A stretch of DNA of 50,248 nucleotides from Pseudomonas sp. ZH-FAD (GCF_002803095.1 NZ_PGLR01000044.1:1-50248), one strand, 5' to 3'. Counted from the stretch's first letter, positions 26,014 to 35,182 are shown. Numbers and translations: made by a program. The notes: generated by a model from the letters alone, not told the origin.

Positions 26014-27816
26014 CTACAGCGACTTCCAGAGCGAGTCAAAATCTTCCTCCCCCGCAGGCTTCTGGCTTTGCGAGGCTGTGACCGGTGTCCCGGGCGCACC
26101 TTCTTCTTCGCCTACGCGGCGATACTCGAACTGGTTGAAGCTGCCGGTGCTGACCTGTCTGCGCGTGAGCAGCGCGCGGTGTTCTTCGCCGTGGTCGTTG
26201 ATCAGTACCTTGCTGCCCTCCTGGAATGGCAGGCGTGGAGTGATCAGGCTGGCGGGACGAGAAATAGCACTGATTTCCGGTAGCAGCAGGGCGCGCAGAA
26301 ACTGGCTGTTCTGCTCGGCTTTGCGCAACAGCTGCAGGCCGCAGGGGCGGGCGTGCGGTGCGATCAGCTCGATACCCATCTGCGTGCCGCCGCCGCGCAC
26401 CTGGCGAATCCAGCGCACGATGGCCACGCTCCAGCCCTGGCTGGGGTTGTCTTGTACGCCTAGCAGTTCACCGGCCTGCAGTTGGCTGGGGACGTCCTTG
26501 GGCCAGGACAGGCAATAGCCACCTGGGCTGTGATTGACGATGGGCAGGGGGAATGTCGGGTAACTCTCGCCATTGTTCTCAGGCTGCGCCTGCTCACCGG
26601 GGGTTACCTTGGTGTACTGAATCTCTTCGAAGTGGATTTCGTCAGCCGCATTGCGTTGGGCATCGAAAGCGTTCGACCAGACATCAGGCTCGCCCGTGGA
26701 AGGCTTGAATACCGCAGCGCCCAGCTCGACCGGACGTTTGAGCACTTCAGCGAACGAGCAGCAGCCGGAGAGGAAGAAATGCAGCGCGGTCATACCGATG
26801 CACAGAGTCAGACTGCCTTGCCCCGGCGTGCGCTGGAAGGTGCGCTCGGCGATATCGCCCCAGGCTGCGGCAACGTGCTGCAGCAGATCGAGGGTGATGC
26901 CCTCCGGAATCATCAGGCGCGATTTGCTGCGCTCTTCTTCTGGGAGTTCCAGGTATTCCTTGATGGCATCGACCAGCGGCTGCGTGTCGATACCCAGCAG
27001 ATTGTGCAATTCGCTGCTCTGATACAACGACTTGTAGCGTGGCGGGCCGTCGATCTGCGGCGCCAGTACGAACAGGCTGTCGGCATGGTCGCCTGGCTGC
27101 AGTTTGACCAGTGCGCTCCAGGGCTCCAGGGCTTGCGCCAGGCGGGCGATGCCGTTCTGGCGCATCTGGTTGGTGCGCGCACAGCCGAGTAGCAGTGCGG
27201 TCACGTAGGTCTGCTCGGTGCTCAGGCCCTGAGTATGGCGTGCCAGCGGGTCGCGAATGACCTGGCGCTGCAGGCGCTGCTCGCAGGCAATCTGATAGAG
27301 CTGGTGCAGCTCCAGCCAGAGCCCTTCCGGAACCGGGCAGTAAAGCTGACTGGCACGAATCAGCGGGCTGCACAGGCTGTGGCTGGCGCGCTGCAGGGAG
27401 ACGGCGAGCAACTGATCGCGATCCTTGCCGCTGCGGGCAATCACGCGGGAAATGATCAGCTTGTAGCCGACGGCCAGGTGGTTCTGCAGCGCCTGGCACA
27501 GGTTGGCCACCTTGCGCGGGCGCTCGTCGAGAACGATGGCCTGGTTGAGAAAGTGACGCTCCAGATGTTGGCAGACGAAGCTGACTTCCGGGCGCAGCAA
27601 CTCGAGCAACTGCAGACGATTTTCCGAAGGGGTGAGGAATTGATTGAGTTCCACCAGGCTCTGATACAACTGACGTGCCGTTTCACCGATGTTCGCCTTG
27701 GGCAGGCCTGCAATCCAGCGTTTCAGATCACGGGGGCTGCCGTCGCAGAAACTGAGGCTCTGCTTGCTCGGCGTGGGAACGCGTAACAGTTGAAGGTGGG
27801 TACTCTGTTTATCCAT
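26014..27816 (-). CDS. fimW: FimW-like c-di-GMP receptor with PilZ-type C-terminus
   Basis: A 600-residue cytoplasmic protein. The first ~380 residues are mostly helical (LQLLELLRPEVSFVCQHLER, GLSTEQTYVTALLLGCARTN) and match nothing I can name outside this family. The C-terminal ~200 residues contain a PilZ-like segment: IVNHSPGGYCLSW carries the [D/N]xSxxG motif and SVAIVRWIRQVRGGGTQMGI the following strands. The usual RxxxR before that motif is not visible. In P. aeruginosa the gene next to fimX (PA4958) encodes FimW, a c-di-GMP receptor for surface-induced pilus assembly; I recall this from the literature. The start is the ATG at 27816; a TTG one codon earlier is less likely. Confidence 0.72.
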   Translation of the reverse strand: MDKQSTHLQLLRVPTPSKQSLSFCDGSPRDLKRWIAGLPKANIGETARQLYQSLVELNQFLTPSENRLQLLELLRPEVSFVCQHLERHFLNQAIVLDERPRKVANLCQALQNHLAVGYKLIISRVIARSGKDRDQLLAVSLQRASHSLCSPLIRASQLYCPVPEGLWLELHQLYQIACEQRLQRQVIRDPLARHTQGLSTEQTYVTALLLGCARTNQMRQNGIARLAQALEPWSALVKLQPGDHADSLFVLAPQIDGPPRYKSLYQSSELHNLLGIDTQPLVDAIKEYLELPEEERSKSRLMIPEGITLDLLQHVAAAWGDIAERTFQRTPGQGSLTLCIGMTALHFFLSGCCSFAEVLKRPVELGAAVFKPSTGEPDVWSNAFDAQRNAADEIHFEEIQYTKVTPGEQAQPENNGESYPTFPLPIVNHSPGGYCLSWPKDVPSQLQAGELLGVQDNPSQGWSVAIVRWIRQVRGGGTQMGIELIAPHARPCGLQLLRKAEQNSQFLRALLLPEISAISRPASLITPRLPFQEGSKVLINDHGEEHRALLTRRQVSTGSFNQFEYRRVGEEEGAPGTPVTASQSQKPAGEEDFDSLWKSL

Positions 27817-27902
27817 CAAACTCGGATACTCCGGCCACGCAATACCAAGCGGCTCTAGTAATAGTCTTGCGAACTCTAGCAGTATCTGCCTGTGCTGGCA
27901 GC

Positions 27903-27918
27903 CCGTCCGCGCGGACGG
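27903..27918. other. GC-rich palindrome between psd and fimW
   Basis: CCGTCCGCGCGGACGG is a perfect 16-bp palindrome, extendable through a C/C mismatch to GCAG/CTGC arms. It lies in the 167-bp gap upstream of fimW and downstream of psd, without a T run. It could be a terminator remnant or a protein-binding site for the fimW promoter; the sequence does not decide. Confidence 0.4.
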
Positions 27919-27983
27919 CCTGCATCGCCAGAGTACGGATCTATGACCGAATGGTCGAGATGCGGGTTCCTTTTCTCAACGGC

Positions 27984-28844
27984 TCAGTCCTGAGCCGTGC
28001 CCATCAGTTGGCCCATGCGCACCGCGCTGCCAGCGCCCAGCTCCTGGACCCATTGCACCTGATTCGGGCCGAACAGGACGATGGCAGTAGAGCCCAGTTT
28101 GAAGCGGCCCATTTCTGCGCCCTTGGCCAGTTCGATCGGCCCGCGTGCTTGCGCGTCATAGCGCGTGCTCTTGAGCTCGCGCTTGGGTGGCGTGACAAGG
28201 CCGGCCCATACGGTTTCCACGCTGGCAACGATCATCGCGCCCACCAGTACCACGGCCATCGGTCCACGCTCGGTGTCGAACAGGCAGACCACGCGCTCGT
28301 TGCGGGCGAACAGTTCCGGCACGTTTTCTGCGGTGGTCTGGTTGACCGAGAACAGGCGGCCCGGCACGTAGACCATCTCTTTCAGCGTGCCGCCCAGCGG
28401 CATATGGACGCGGTGGTAATCCTTCGGCGAGAGGTACACGGTGGCGAACTGACCACCCATGAACGGCGCTGCGCGTTCGGCGTCGCCACCGAGGAGTTCG
28501 ACAGCGCTGAAACTGTGGCCCTTGGCCTGGAATATGCGACCGTGCTCGATGGCGCCGAGTTGGCTGATCGCTCCGTCGGCCGGGCTGAGAATGGCGCCGG
28601 GCGTTTCATCCAGCGGGCGCGCGCCGTCTTTCAGAGCGCGGGTGAAGAACGCGTTGAAATGTTCGTAAGCACGCAGGTCTTCGACTTGTGCTTCGCTCAT
28701 GTTGACCTGGTACTGCTTGGCGAACCACGAGATCAGCGGATTCTTCAGCCAGCCGATACGGCATTCGGCAACGCAGCCGATCAGGCGCGACAGCAGGTGA
28801 TGAGGCAGCAGGTACTGGCTGAGGATAAAAAGACGTTGTTTCAT
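27984..28844 (-). CDS. psd: Phosphatidylserine decarboxylase proenzyme
   Basis: A 286-residue inner-membrane enzyme making phosphatidylethanolamine. The proenzyme cleaves itself at the LGST motif (FKLGSTAIVLF); Ser252 becomes the pyruvoyl group of the small subunit. The DILSPADG-type segment (AILSPADGAISQLG) and YLSPKDYHRVHMPLGG carry the conserved Asp and His residues for self-cleavage. The start is the ATG at 28844 with AAGGAAA upstream; a frame extending ten codons further has no SD. It follows rhdA by 72 bp on the same strand, as in P. aeruginosa. Confidence 0.96.
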   Translation of the reverse strand: MKQRLFILSQYLLPHHLLSRLIGCVAECRIGWLKNPLISWFAKQYQVNMSEAQVEDLRAYEHFNAFFTRALKDGARPLDETPGAILSPADGAISQLGAIEHGRIFQAKGHSFSAVELLGGDAERAAPFMGGQFATVYLSPKDYHRVHMPLGGTLKEMVYVPGRLFSVNQTTAENVPELFARNERVVCLFDTERGPMAVVLVGAMIVASVETVWAGLVTPPKRELKSTRYDAQARGPIELAKGAEMGRFKLGSTAIVLFGPNQVQWVQELGAGSAVRMGQLMGTAQD

Positions 28845-28916
28845 CGTGTTTCCTTGAAGGTTCTGAACCGACACTGGCGTGTGGCCAGGCCGGGTGCAAC
28901 TGAATGGTCGACGGAC

Positions 28917-29732
28917 TCAGCGTTCGATGGGCGTGTCGGGCAGGTTGCCCCACTCGGACCAGGAGCCGGCATATGCCTTCACGCGTGGATAGCCGAGTGC
29001 CTTGGCCACCACGTAGCTGAAGCCGGAGCGGCGGTGAGTCTGGCAGTGAGTGATCACTTCCTTGTCGGGCGTGATGCCCAGGCCTTGCAGGACGTCGGCG
29101 ATATCCGTGCGAATACGCATACCGCGTTGCGGGTCCATGCCGGCGGTCCACTCGAAATGGGTGGCGCCGGGGATATGCCCGCCACGCGCTGAACTCAGTT
29201 TTTCGCCGCGGTATTCGTCTGCGCCGCGCACGTCCCAGATGGCCAGGTCTGCGGCATCCAGGCGCGATTGCAGGTACTCGCGGGTGGCGGTGGGGGCATC
29301 GCTCAGCGTCAGTGATACCTCGGTGCGGGTTACCGCGGGCTCCTCCTGGCTCAGTTCGAGGCCATCGCTGATCCAGGCCTGCAGACCGCCATTGAGGAAG
29401 TGGTAACGCTGATGACCGATCACGTCGAGCAGCCAGATGAAGCGACCGGCCCAGGGACCACCCTCATCGTCGTAGACCACATAGACGGCATCCGCGTGAT
29501 GACCGATATCGGCGAACAACGCTTCGAGCTGCGCTCGCTCGGGTAGCAGGCCGGGGGCGGGTGGCAGGCCCAGTTGCGTGCGCTTGGCATCCACCCAGCG
29601 CGCGCCCGGTATGTGGCCGGCGGCGTAGCGCGCTGCGCTGCTCAGATCGAGCAGGATCAGGTCGGCTGCATCCAGGCGTTCGGCCAGTTGGGCTGGCTCG
29701 ATCACCAGTGGCAAGTTGTCGAAGGCGGACAT
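28917..29732 (-). CDS. rhdA: Thiosulfate sulfurtransferase (rhodanese)
   Basis: A 271-residue two-domain rhodanese. The N-terminal inactive domain (residues 1-~150: LILLDLSSAARYAAGHIPGA) precedes a catalytic domain with AIWDVRGADEYRGEK and the active loop HCQTHRRSG; Cys230 carries the persulfide. The CQTHxR loop is the form found in Azotobacter RhdA rather than the CRxGxx loop of other rhodaneses, and the Cys number coincides. The start is the ATG at 29732 with AAGGAGG upstream; the longer frame from 29828 is not supported. The enzyme moves sulfane sulfur and may detoxify cyanide. It lies between the HDOD gene and psd. Confidence 0.95.
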   Translation of the reverse strand: MSAFDNLPLVIEPAQLAERLDAADLILLDLSSAARYAAGHIPGARWVDAKRTQLGLPPAPGLLPERAQLEALFADIGHHADAVYVVYDDEGGPWAGRFIWLLDVIGHQRYHFLNGGLQAWISDGLELSQEEPAVTRTEVSLTLSDAPTATREYLQSRLDAADLAIWDVRGADEYRGEKLSSARGGHIPGATHFEWTAGMDPQRGMRIRTDIADVLQGLGITPDKEVITHCQTHRRSGFSYVVAKALGYPRVKAYAGSWSEWGNLPDTPIER

Positions 29733-29782
29733 GACGGCCTCCTTGAATGAAAAGAGGTCGATTGTAGCGGAAACAGAGCGCT

Positions 29783-31306
29783 TCAGCGCCCGCGCCTGGA
29801 AAAGCTGCCCAGCGCGCGCTCGATGCACTGCACGGTCTTGCCGAACGCCTGCAGACAGACGTCATTGAGCGGTTGGCCGCCCTGGTCGGCCACGACCAGC
29901 ATCACTACCCGACCGTTGTTGGCAACAGAGCGCAGCAGCAGATGCTCGCTGGGGAACAGGGCCTTGAGGTTGCCCGGCAGCAAGGCGGAAAACTGCGCCA
30001 CGTTGCTGGGCGTCAGGCGCAGTTGTCCTGGCGCGCTGAGCAGGCGTTTCAACACCTGGCTTTGTGACGGGTCGAGGCTGAGGGTGGCCGCGCTGGCATT
30101 GAGCCCCGCCTGTTGCTGGGTTTGCAGGCGGGTGTGCTGGCGATCGGCAAGAAGCAGCAGCACGCGCTTCAGACCGCAGGCCTGCAAGGCGTCGCGGGCG
30201 CAGGCAGTCAGCTGCGGCACGTTGGCAAAGGTGCTGGGGTCGGCGAGCAGGCGTGCACAGTGCTGACGCCAGGTGGCAAGGTCATCGCGTTTGGGTGGCG
30301 CTGCGGCGCTGACGGCTGGCTTCAGGCGATGGGCGTCCCATGGCCAGATCAGTGCCTGGGCCGGGTGCCAGAGTGTGTGATCGTGAATCAGACGTGCGCT
30401 GCTCACGGCGTGCTGGTGCACTTCCTGTTGCAGCTCACTCAGGGGGATCTGCAGGTAAAGTCCGGTAAGGCGCTGCCAGCGCAGGCTGTGCGCGGTATCC
30501 CAGGCGTGGTGAGCGGATACTGCCAAGCCGTTGGCCAGCAGTACGCAGTTGCTCGGATGGGTGAGCCAGTGGCGCAGGGGGATGTCGGCGTCGAGCATCT
30601 GCTGCTGATGCAGGGGATGCTCGTTATCGCGAGCGATGTGCAGCGCCCGGACCAGCTGGCGACGATCACGCTCAAGCAGGCGGTAGCCGCGCACGATCCA
30701 TTCTGGCAGTCGCCAGCGCTCGGCCAGTTTGACGCACAGCTGGATCAAGGTGACGCCGAGCAGCTCTTTCTCGACTGCAGCGGGCCGCTCACCTTTGAGC
30801 AGTACGCGTTGCTCCCAAGCCTCGAACAGCTGCGGATGGGCGCACAGCAATGGCCAGGTCGGTGCCAGAAAAAGCAGGCTGCAGCCGTGCAGTTCATTCC
30901 ATAGGCGCGCCAGGCGTACACCGAACAGGCCACGAGCCTGTTGGCTGGCATGCTGGCTGATCAGCAAAATCTGCTTGAATGCTAGAGGGATGTCACTTTC
31001 TGGCAGAGCAGGCGCCTGGTTGAGAAGGGCTTCGCAGCGGCTCAGGCCCAGGCGCGACAGCGCGGTTTCGACGCTCTCGGCTGGATCGCTGAGGCTGTTG
31101 CTCGATTGGTTTGCCTCGCGCAGCACCTGCAGGGCGAAAGAGGGGCTGGACTCTATCGCCTCGGCAATTTCACGCCAGGTTCGGCGGCTGTCTCCAAGGA
31201 TGCGACGCAGGCGCAAATGCTGCTGCTGCTCGATGGGCAATGGCAACTTGCCCAGATGTTGTACCCAGGCGTCCAGAGTGCGTGGCAGAGACTTTGACGT
31301 CGGCAT
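29783..31306 (-). CDS. HDOD-domain protein with GAF-like C-terminus
   Basis: A 507-residue cytoplasmic protein. Residues ~10-230 form an HDOD domain: RRILGDSRRTWREIAEAIES, SFALQVLREANQ and ALSRLGLSRCEALLNQAP. HDOD lacks a full HD-phosphohydrolase metal site and usually serves in signalling. The last ~170 residues resemble a GAF fold (LTACARDALQACGLKRVLLL, HLLLRSVANNGRVVMLVVAD, AFGKTVQCIERAL), which could sense a ligand. I take the ATG at 31306; a second ATG at 31336 is possible because neither has a clear SD. It is divergent from motA and upstream of rhdA. Function unknown; it is conserved in this place in P. aeruginosa (PA4955 by recollection). Confidence 0.78.
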   Translation of the reverse strand: MPTSKSLPRTLDAWVQHLGKLPLPIEQQQHLRLRRILGDSRRTWREIAEAIESSPSFALQVLREANQSSNSLSDPAESVETALSRLGLSRCEALLNQAPALPESDIPLAFKQILLISQHASQQARGLFGVRLARLWNELHGCSLLFLAPTWPLLCAHPQLFEAWEQRVLLKGERPAAVEKELLGVTLIQLCVKLAERWRLPEWIVRGYRLLERDRRQLVRALHIARDNEHPLHQQQMLDADIPLRHWLTHPSNCVLLANGLAVSAHHAWDTAHSLRWQRLTGLYLQIPLSELQQEVHQHAVSSARLIHDHTLWHPAQALIWPWDAHRLKPAVSAAAPPKRDDLATWRQHCARLLADPSTFANVPQLTACARDALQACGLKRVLLLLADRQHTRLQTQQQAGLNASAATLSLDPSQSQVLKRLLSAPGQLRLTPSNVAQFSALLPGNLKALFPSEHLLLRSVANNGRVVMLVVADQGGQPLNDVCLQAFGKTVQCIERALGSFSRRGR

Positions 31307-31424
31307 ATTGGCTCGAGTCGACTGGCTTTTGACCATAACTGGCTATAGTCTGGCGTATAAGCTCCGATAATTAGAAGGGTTGTTTTCAATAACCCGTCCA
31401 CTAGGCTCTGCAAGCGTTTATTCC

Positions 31425-32276
31425 ATGGTAAAAATCTTAGGCATCATTGTCGTCTTTGGCTGTGTGCTCGGCGGGTTCATACTCTCGGGCGGGAAGTTCA
31501 TGGCATTGGTCCACCCTTTCGAGGTTCTGATTATTGGTGGCGCGGCGCTGGGTGCATTCCTCCAGGCCAACCCCGGCAGCATGTTCATGCAGGTCTTCAA
31601 GAAATCGCTGAGCATGTTTGGCAGTCGCTTTACCCACGCTTATTACCTCGAAGTGCTCAAGCTGCTGTACGAGATCCTCAACAAGAGTCGCCGCGAGGGC
31701 ATGATGGCCATCGAGGCAGACGTCGAAGATCCCAACGCCAGTCCGATCTTCAGCAAGTATCCCGGTGTGCTCAAGGATGCGCGGATGACTGCGTTCATCT
31801 GCGACTACCTGCGCATCATGTCTTCCGGCAACATGGCGCCGCACGAACTCGAAGGCCTGTTCGACATGGAACTGGCCAGCCTCAAGGAGGAAGTTGAGCA
31901 CCCGGCGCACGCCGTGGCCAAGGTCGCCGACGGCATGCCGGCCATGGGTATCGTCGCGGCCGTGCTGGGCATCGTGATCACCATGTCGATCCTGGCAGAG
32001 GCGGACAACGCGCAGATCGGTGAGAAGGTGGGTACTGCTCTGGTCGGTACCTTCCTCGGCATTCTGGCTTCCTACGGTTTCTTCGGCCCACTGTCGAACG
32101 CGCTGGAACATGACGCCAAGGAAGAGCTGAACCTTTACGAAGCGATCAAGGCGACCCTGGTCGCATCTGCCTCGGGCATGCCGCCGACCCTGGCCGTGGA
32201 GTTCGGGCGCAAGGTGCTGTATCCGGCACATCGTCCGAGCTTCAGCGAGCTCGAACAGGCCATGCGCGGCAGCTAA
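31425..32276 (+). CDS. motA: Flagellar motor stator protein MotA
   Basis: A 283-residue inner-membrane protein forming the proton-conducting stator with MotB. Four transmembrane helices are visible, including KILGIIVVFGCVLGGFILS, LIIGGAALGAFLQANPGSMF, AMGIVAAVLGIVITMSILAE and TALVGTFLGILASYGFFGPL; the large cytoplasmic loop between TM2 and TM3 (residues ~60-165) contacts the rotor. The start is the ATG at 31425, aligning with other Pseudomonas MotA; there is no clear SD. motB follows after 3 bp. It is divergent from the HDOD gene across ~118 bp of AT-rich leader with a small GGGTT/AACCC stem. Confidence 0.97.
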   Translation: MVKILGIIVVFGCVLGGFILSGGKFMALVHPFEVLIIGGAALGAFLQANPGSMFMQVFKKSLSMFGSRFTHAYYLEVLKLLYEILNKSRREGMMAIEADVEDPNASPIFSKYPGVLKDARMTAFICDYLRIMSSGNMAPHELEGLFDMELASLKEEVEHPAHAVAKVADGMPAMGIVAAVLGIVITMSILAEADNAQIGEKVGTALVGTFLGILASYGFFGPLSNALEHDAKEELNLYEAIKATLVASASGMPPTLAVEFGRKVLYPAHRPSFSELEQAMRGS

Positions 32277-32279
32277 GCC

Positions 32280-33275
32280 ATGGAAAATAACCAACCCATC
32301 ATCGTCAAGCGGGTCAAGAAGAACGCTGGTGGACACCATGGCGGTGCCTGGAAGATCGCTTTTGCCGACTTCGCAACCGCCATGATGGCGTTCTTCCTGG
32401 TCATGTGGCTGATGACATCGGCCACTCCGGAACAGAAGAAAGCCATTTCCGGCTATTTCCAGGACCCGATCGGCTTCACTGAGAGTGCCAGTCCATACGC
32501 CATCGACCTGGGCGGCACGCCTACGCCAGCGCCCGAGCGCACCCTCAATCCGGATATCTCCGAGACGCCGGAGAGTCAACCGGATGAGACCGGCGTCAGT
32601 ACCGATCAGATCGAAACCCTGGCTGAAAAGATGGAGCAGGAGCGCCTGGAACTGCTGTTGCAGGAGCTGCAGAACAAGGTCGAAGAGAATCCCGAGTTGC
32701 AGCGTTTCAAGGACCAGATACTGTTCGAAATCACCCAGGATGGCCTGCGCATCCAGATCATGGACGCCGAGAATCGGCCGATGTTCGCCCTCGGCAGTGC
32801 CAACCTCCAGCCCTATTTCGAAGACATCCTGCTGGCCATGGCCGACACCATTCGCGCGGTGCCGAACAAGATCAGCATCAGCGGCCACACCGATGCCAAG
32901 CCGTTCGTGGGGCGCGGCGATTTCGGCAACTGGGAGCTGTCATCCAACCGTGCCAACGCCGCGAGGCGCACATTGGTGGCGGGCGGGTACCCGGACGAGC
33001 AGGTGGCGCGGGTGGTCGGCTATGCCTCGTCGGCGCTGTTCGATCGTGAGGATCCGTTCAATCCGGTCAATCGGCGCATCGATATCGTCGTGCTGACCAA
33101 GAAGGCGCAGCGCGCCATCGAGGGCGAACAAGGCGTGGAGGAAGGCGCTGCGCCCGCGCCAGGCGAGGCTCCGGCGGACGCGGCGAGTGAACCGCTAGCG
33201 CCAGAGCAACTGCAGCAGCGCCTGAATATCTTCGAAGAAGGCGCCTTGCAGTTCGATCAACTGAATAATCAGTAA
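32280..33275 (+). CDS. motB: Flagellar motor stator protein MotB
   Basis: A 331-residue stator subunit. A cytoplasmic tail is followed by a single transmembrane helix (KIAFADFATAMMAFFLVMWL) with the proton-binding Asp30, a plug region (TPEQKKAISGYFQDP) and an OmpA-like peptidoglycan-binding domain (NKISISGHTDAKPF, NRRIDIVVLTKKAQ). A Pro/Ala/Glu-rich tail closes the protein. The last 7 bp overlap the convergent rsgA gene end to end; no terminator separates them. Confidence 0.96.
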   Translation: MENNQPIIVKRVKKNAGGHHGGAWKIAFADFATAMMAFFLVMWLMTSATPEQKKAISGYFQDPIGFTESASPYAIDLGGTPTPAPERTLNPDISETPESQPDETGVSTDQIETLAEKMEQERLELLLQELQNKVEENPELQRFKDQILFEITQDGLRIQIMDAENRPMFALGSANLQPYFEDILLAMADTIRAVPNKISISGHTDAKPFVGRGDFGNWELSSNRANAARRTLVAGGYPDEQVARVVGYASSALFDREDPFNPVNRRIDIVVLTKKAQRAIEGEQGVEEGAAPAPGEAPADAASEPLAPEQLQQRLNIFEEGALQFDQLNNQ

Positions 33276-34300
33276 TCGTCTTCCGGCAGGCTGGCGATGA
33301 TGTGCCGGTAGCTGGCCATGCGCTGCGGCTGCACGCGGCCGTCTTCCAGGGCCTGCAGAAGCGCACACCCGGGTTCGCGATCATGCTTGCAGTCACGGAA
33401 GCGGCAGCGCCCGAGCAGGTCGTGGAATTCGATGAAGCCCGCTTCCACGTCATCACGGCTGACATGGCCGAGGCCGAATTCGCGAATGCCCGGGGAGTCG
33501 ATCAATTGGCCGCCACCGGGAAAGTGGAAAAGCCGTGCGGTGGTGGTGGTGTGCGTCCCCTTGCCGGTCAACTCCGACAGCGCGCCGACACGCGTATCGA
33601 CGCCGGGTAGCAGGCTGTTGACCAACGAAGATTTGCCCACGCCAGATTGGCCGACGAATACGCTGACGTTTCCGTTCAGGCGATGTTTCAGCTGCTCCAT
33701 GCCGTCGCCCTGATGGGCCGAGACTTCCAGCAGCGGGTACTCGAGCTCACGATAGACCTTGAGCAGCGCGTCCAGCGCTACCTGGTTCTGCTCATCGATC
33801 AGATCGGCCTTGTTCAGCAGCAGTAGCGGGCGAATGCCTGCGTGCTCGGCGGCAACCAGATAGCGGTCGATCAGATTGGCGTGCGGCTCGGGCAGCGGCG
33901 CGAAGACGATGACGATCTGGTCGACGTTGGCCGCCACCGGCTTGAGTTGGCCGCGCATGTCGGGGCGGCACAGTTCGCTGTTTCTCGGCAGTTGCGCGAC
34001 GATGACGCCATCACCCTGGTTGCCGGGGCGCCAGACTACCTGGTCACCAGTGACCAGTGCCGGTAGGTTGGCGCGCAGGTGGCAGCGAAACACCTGGCCG
34101 GCCATTTCGCCCTGCAAGCCTTCGATTTCCACCTGTACGCCGAAGTGGGCGATTACCAGGCCGGTCTGTTCCGGGCCGAGGTCACCGCCTTCCAGTGCTT
34201 CCATTGCTCGCGATTCACGCTTGGCGGCGCGGGCGGCGCGCTCGCCTTGAATCTTTTCGATCCGCCAGTTCTGGCGGCGGTTGAGTTGGCGTTTGGCCAT
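33269..34300 (-). CDS. rsgA: Small ribosomal subunit biogenesis GTPase RsgA
   Basis: A 343-residue circularly permuted GTPase for 30S maturation. After an N-terminal basic segment and an OB-fold domain (~45-120), motif G4 (LLLLNKADL) comes before G1 (FVGQSGVGKSSLVNSLLPG) and G3 (QLIDSPGIREFGL), the permuted order that defines the family. A C-terminal zinc site follows: GRCRFRDCKHDREPGCALL (Cys-Cys-His-Cys). The ATG at 34300 has GGATGC-type weak SD upstream. It converges on motB; the divergent neighbour is the methyltransferase gene. Confidence 0.97.
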   Translation of the reverse strand: MAKRQLNRRQNWRIEKIQGERAARAAKRESRAMEALEGGDLGPEQTGLVIAHFGVQVEIEGLQGEMAGQVFRCHLRANLPALVTGDQVVWRPGNQGDGVIVAQLPRNSELCRPDMRGQLKPVAANVDQIVIVFAPLPEPHANLIDRYLVAAEHAGIRPLLLLNKADLIDEQNQVALDALLKVYRELEYPLLEVSAHQGDGMEQLKHRLNGNVSVFVGQSGVGKSSLVNSLLPGVDTRVGALSELTGKGTHTTTTARLFHFPGGGQLIDSPGIREFGLGHVSRDDVEAGFIEFHDLLGRCRFRDCKHDREPGCALLQALEDGRVQPQRMASYRHIIASLPEDDY

Positions 34301-34387
34301 GGAGCATCCGGGTAGTGGAGTGTTGGTCGCGGCGAGTTTAGCATGAGCGTTCGGCGGCCATTCGGCTGTCAGGAACAGAGGTTGGGA

Positions 34388-35182
34388 ATGACGGCAGGCG
34401 AGGAACGAACGGTGCTGCGGCTACCGTTATTGCGCGCTCTTTTAGCGCAGGGTCTGGCCTTGGCGCTGGTGGTGGTGCTGGTCTATCTGCTGGCGTTGCT
34501 GCCCTGGCGCATGTCGTTGTTTTCGGTGGCGCTGCTGCAGGGTGTTGTGGCCGCCGGGATCGGCTGGCGCCTGGGTCTGTCACGCTGGTGGTTGTGGATC
34601 AATCTGGCGTTTCTGCCCGCGCTGCTGGTAATGCAGCGCGCCGATTTACCGGCCTGGTTGTTCCTGCTGGGCTTCGTTCTGCTGCTACTGGTCAACTGGA
34701 ACAGTCTGCGCGAACAGGTGCCGCTCTACCTGAGTGGGCGCAAGGCGCAGCAACGCCTGCAGCAGTGCTTGAGCGAGCGTGAGCCGCCGCTGCGCTTCGT
34801 CGACCTGGGCTGTGGTACTGCCGGCACGGTGCTACAGCTGGCCAGACGGTTTCCGCGCGGGCAGTTCGTTGGTGTCGAGACGGCGCCGCTGCTCTTCGTT
34901 TTCGCCTGGCTACGCTGCCTGCTGCAGGAGAACTGCAGCATTCGTTATCGGAGTCTGTGGCAGGTCGAGCTCGGCGACTTCGATGTCGTCTACTGCTTTC
35001 TCTCGCCTGTGCCGATGCCGCGTCTGTGGGCCAAGGCGCAAGTCGAGATGCACGCCAATAGCTGGCTGATCAGCAACACCTTCGAGATTCCGGGCGTGCC
35101 GGCTGATCGTGAGCTCGAGATCAACGAAGGACGGCAAACGTCCCTGTTCCTCTGGCACATGAAGGGTGCCGAGATCCGCTAG
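34388..35182 (+). CDS. Membrane-anchored class I SAM-dependent methyltransferase
   Basis: A 264-residue protein not assigned to a named family. The first ~115 residues hold three or four hydrophobic helices (LALALVVVLVYLLALLPWRM, WLWINLAFLPALLVMQRADL, WLFLLGFVLLLLVNW). The cytoplasmic part has the methyltransferase motif I RFVDLGCGTAGTVLQLARRF (G-C-G-T-A-G), motif post-I FVGVETAPLL and a later LGDFDVVYCFLSP, the place of motif IV. The ATG at 34388 has GAGG 6 bp upstream. It is 29 bp before orn on the same strand. I do not recall such a gene between rsgA and orn in P. aeruginosa, so it may be an insertion in this lineage. Substrate unknown; a lipid or membrane quinone is a guess. Confidence 0.7.
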   Translation: MTAGEERTVLRLPLLRALLAQGLALALVVVLVYLLALLPWRMSLFSVALLQGVVAAGIGWRLGLSRWWLWINLAFLPALLVMQRADLPAWLFLLGFVLLLLVNWNSLREQVPLYLSGRKAQQRLQQCLSEREPPLRFVDLGCGTAGTVLQLARRFPRGQFVGVETAPLLFVFAWLRCLLQENCSIRYRSLWQVELGDFDVVYCFLSPVPMPRLWAKAQVEMHANSWLISNTFEIPGVPADRELEINEGRQTSLFLWHMKGAEIR

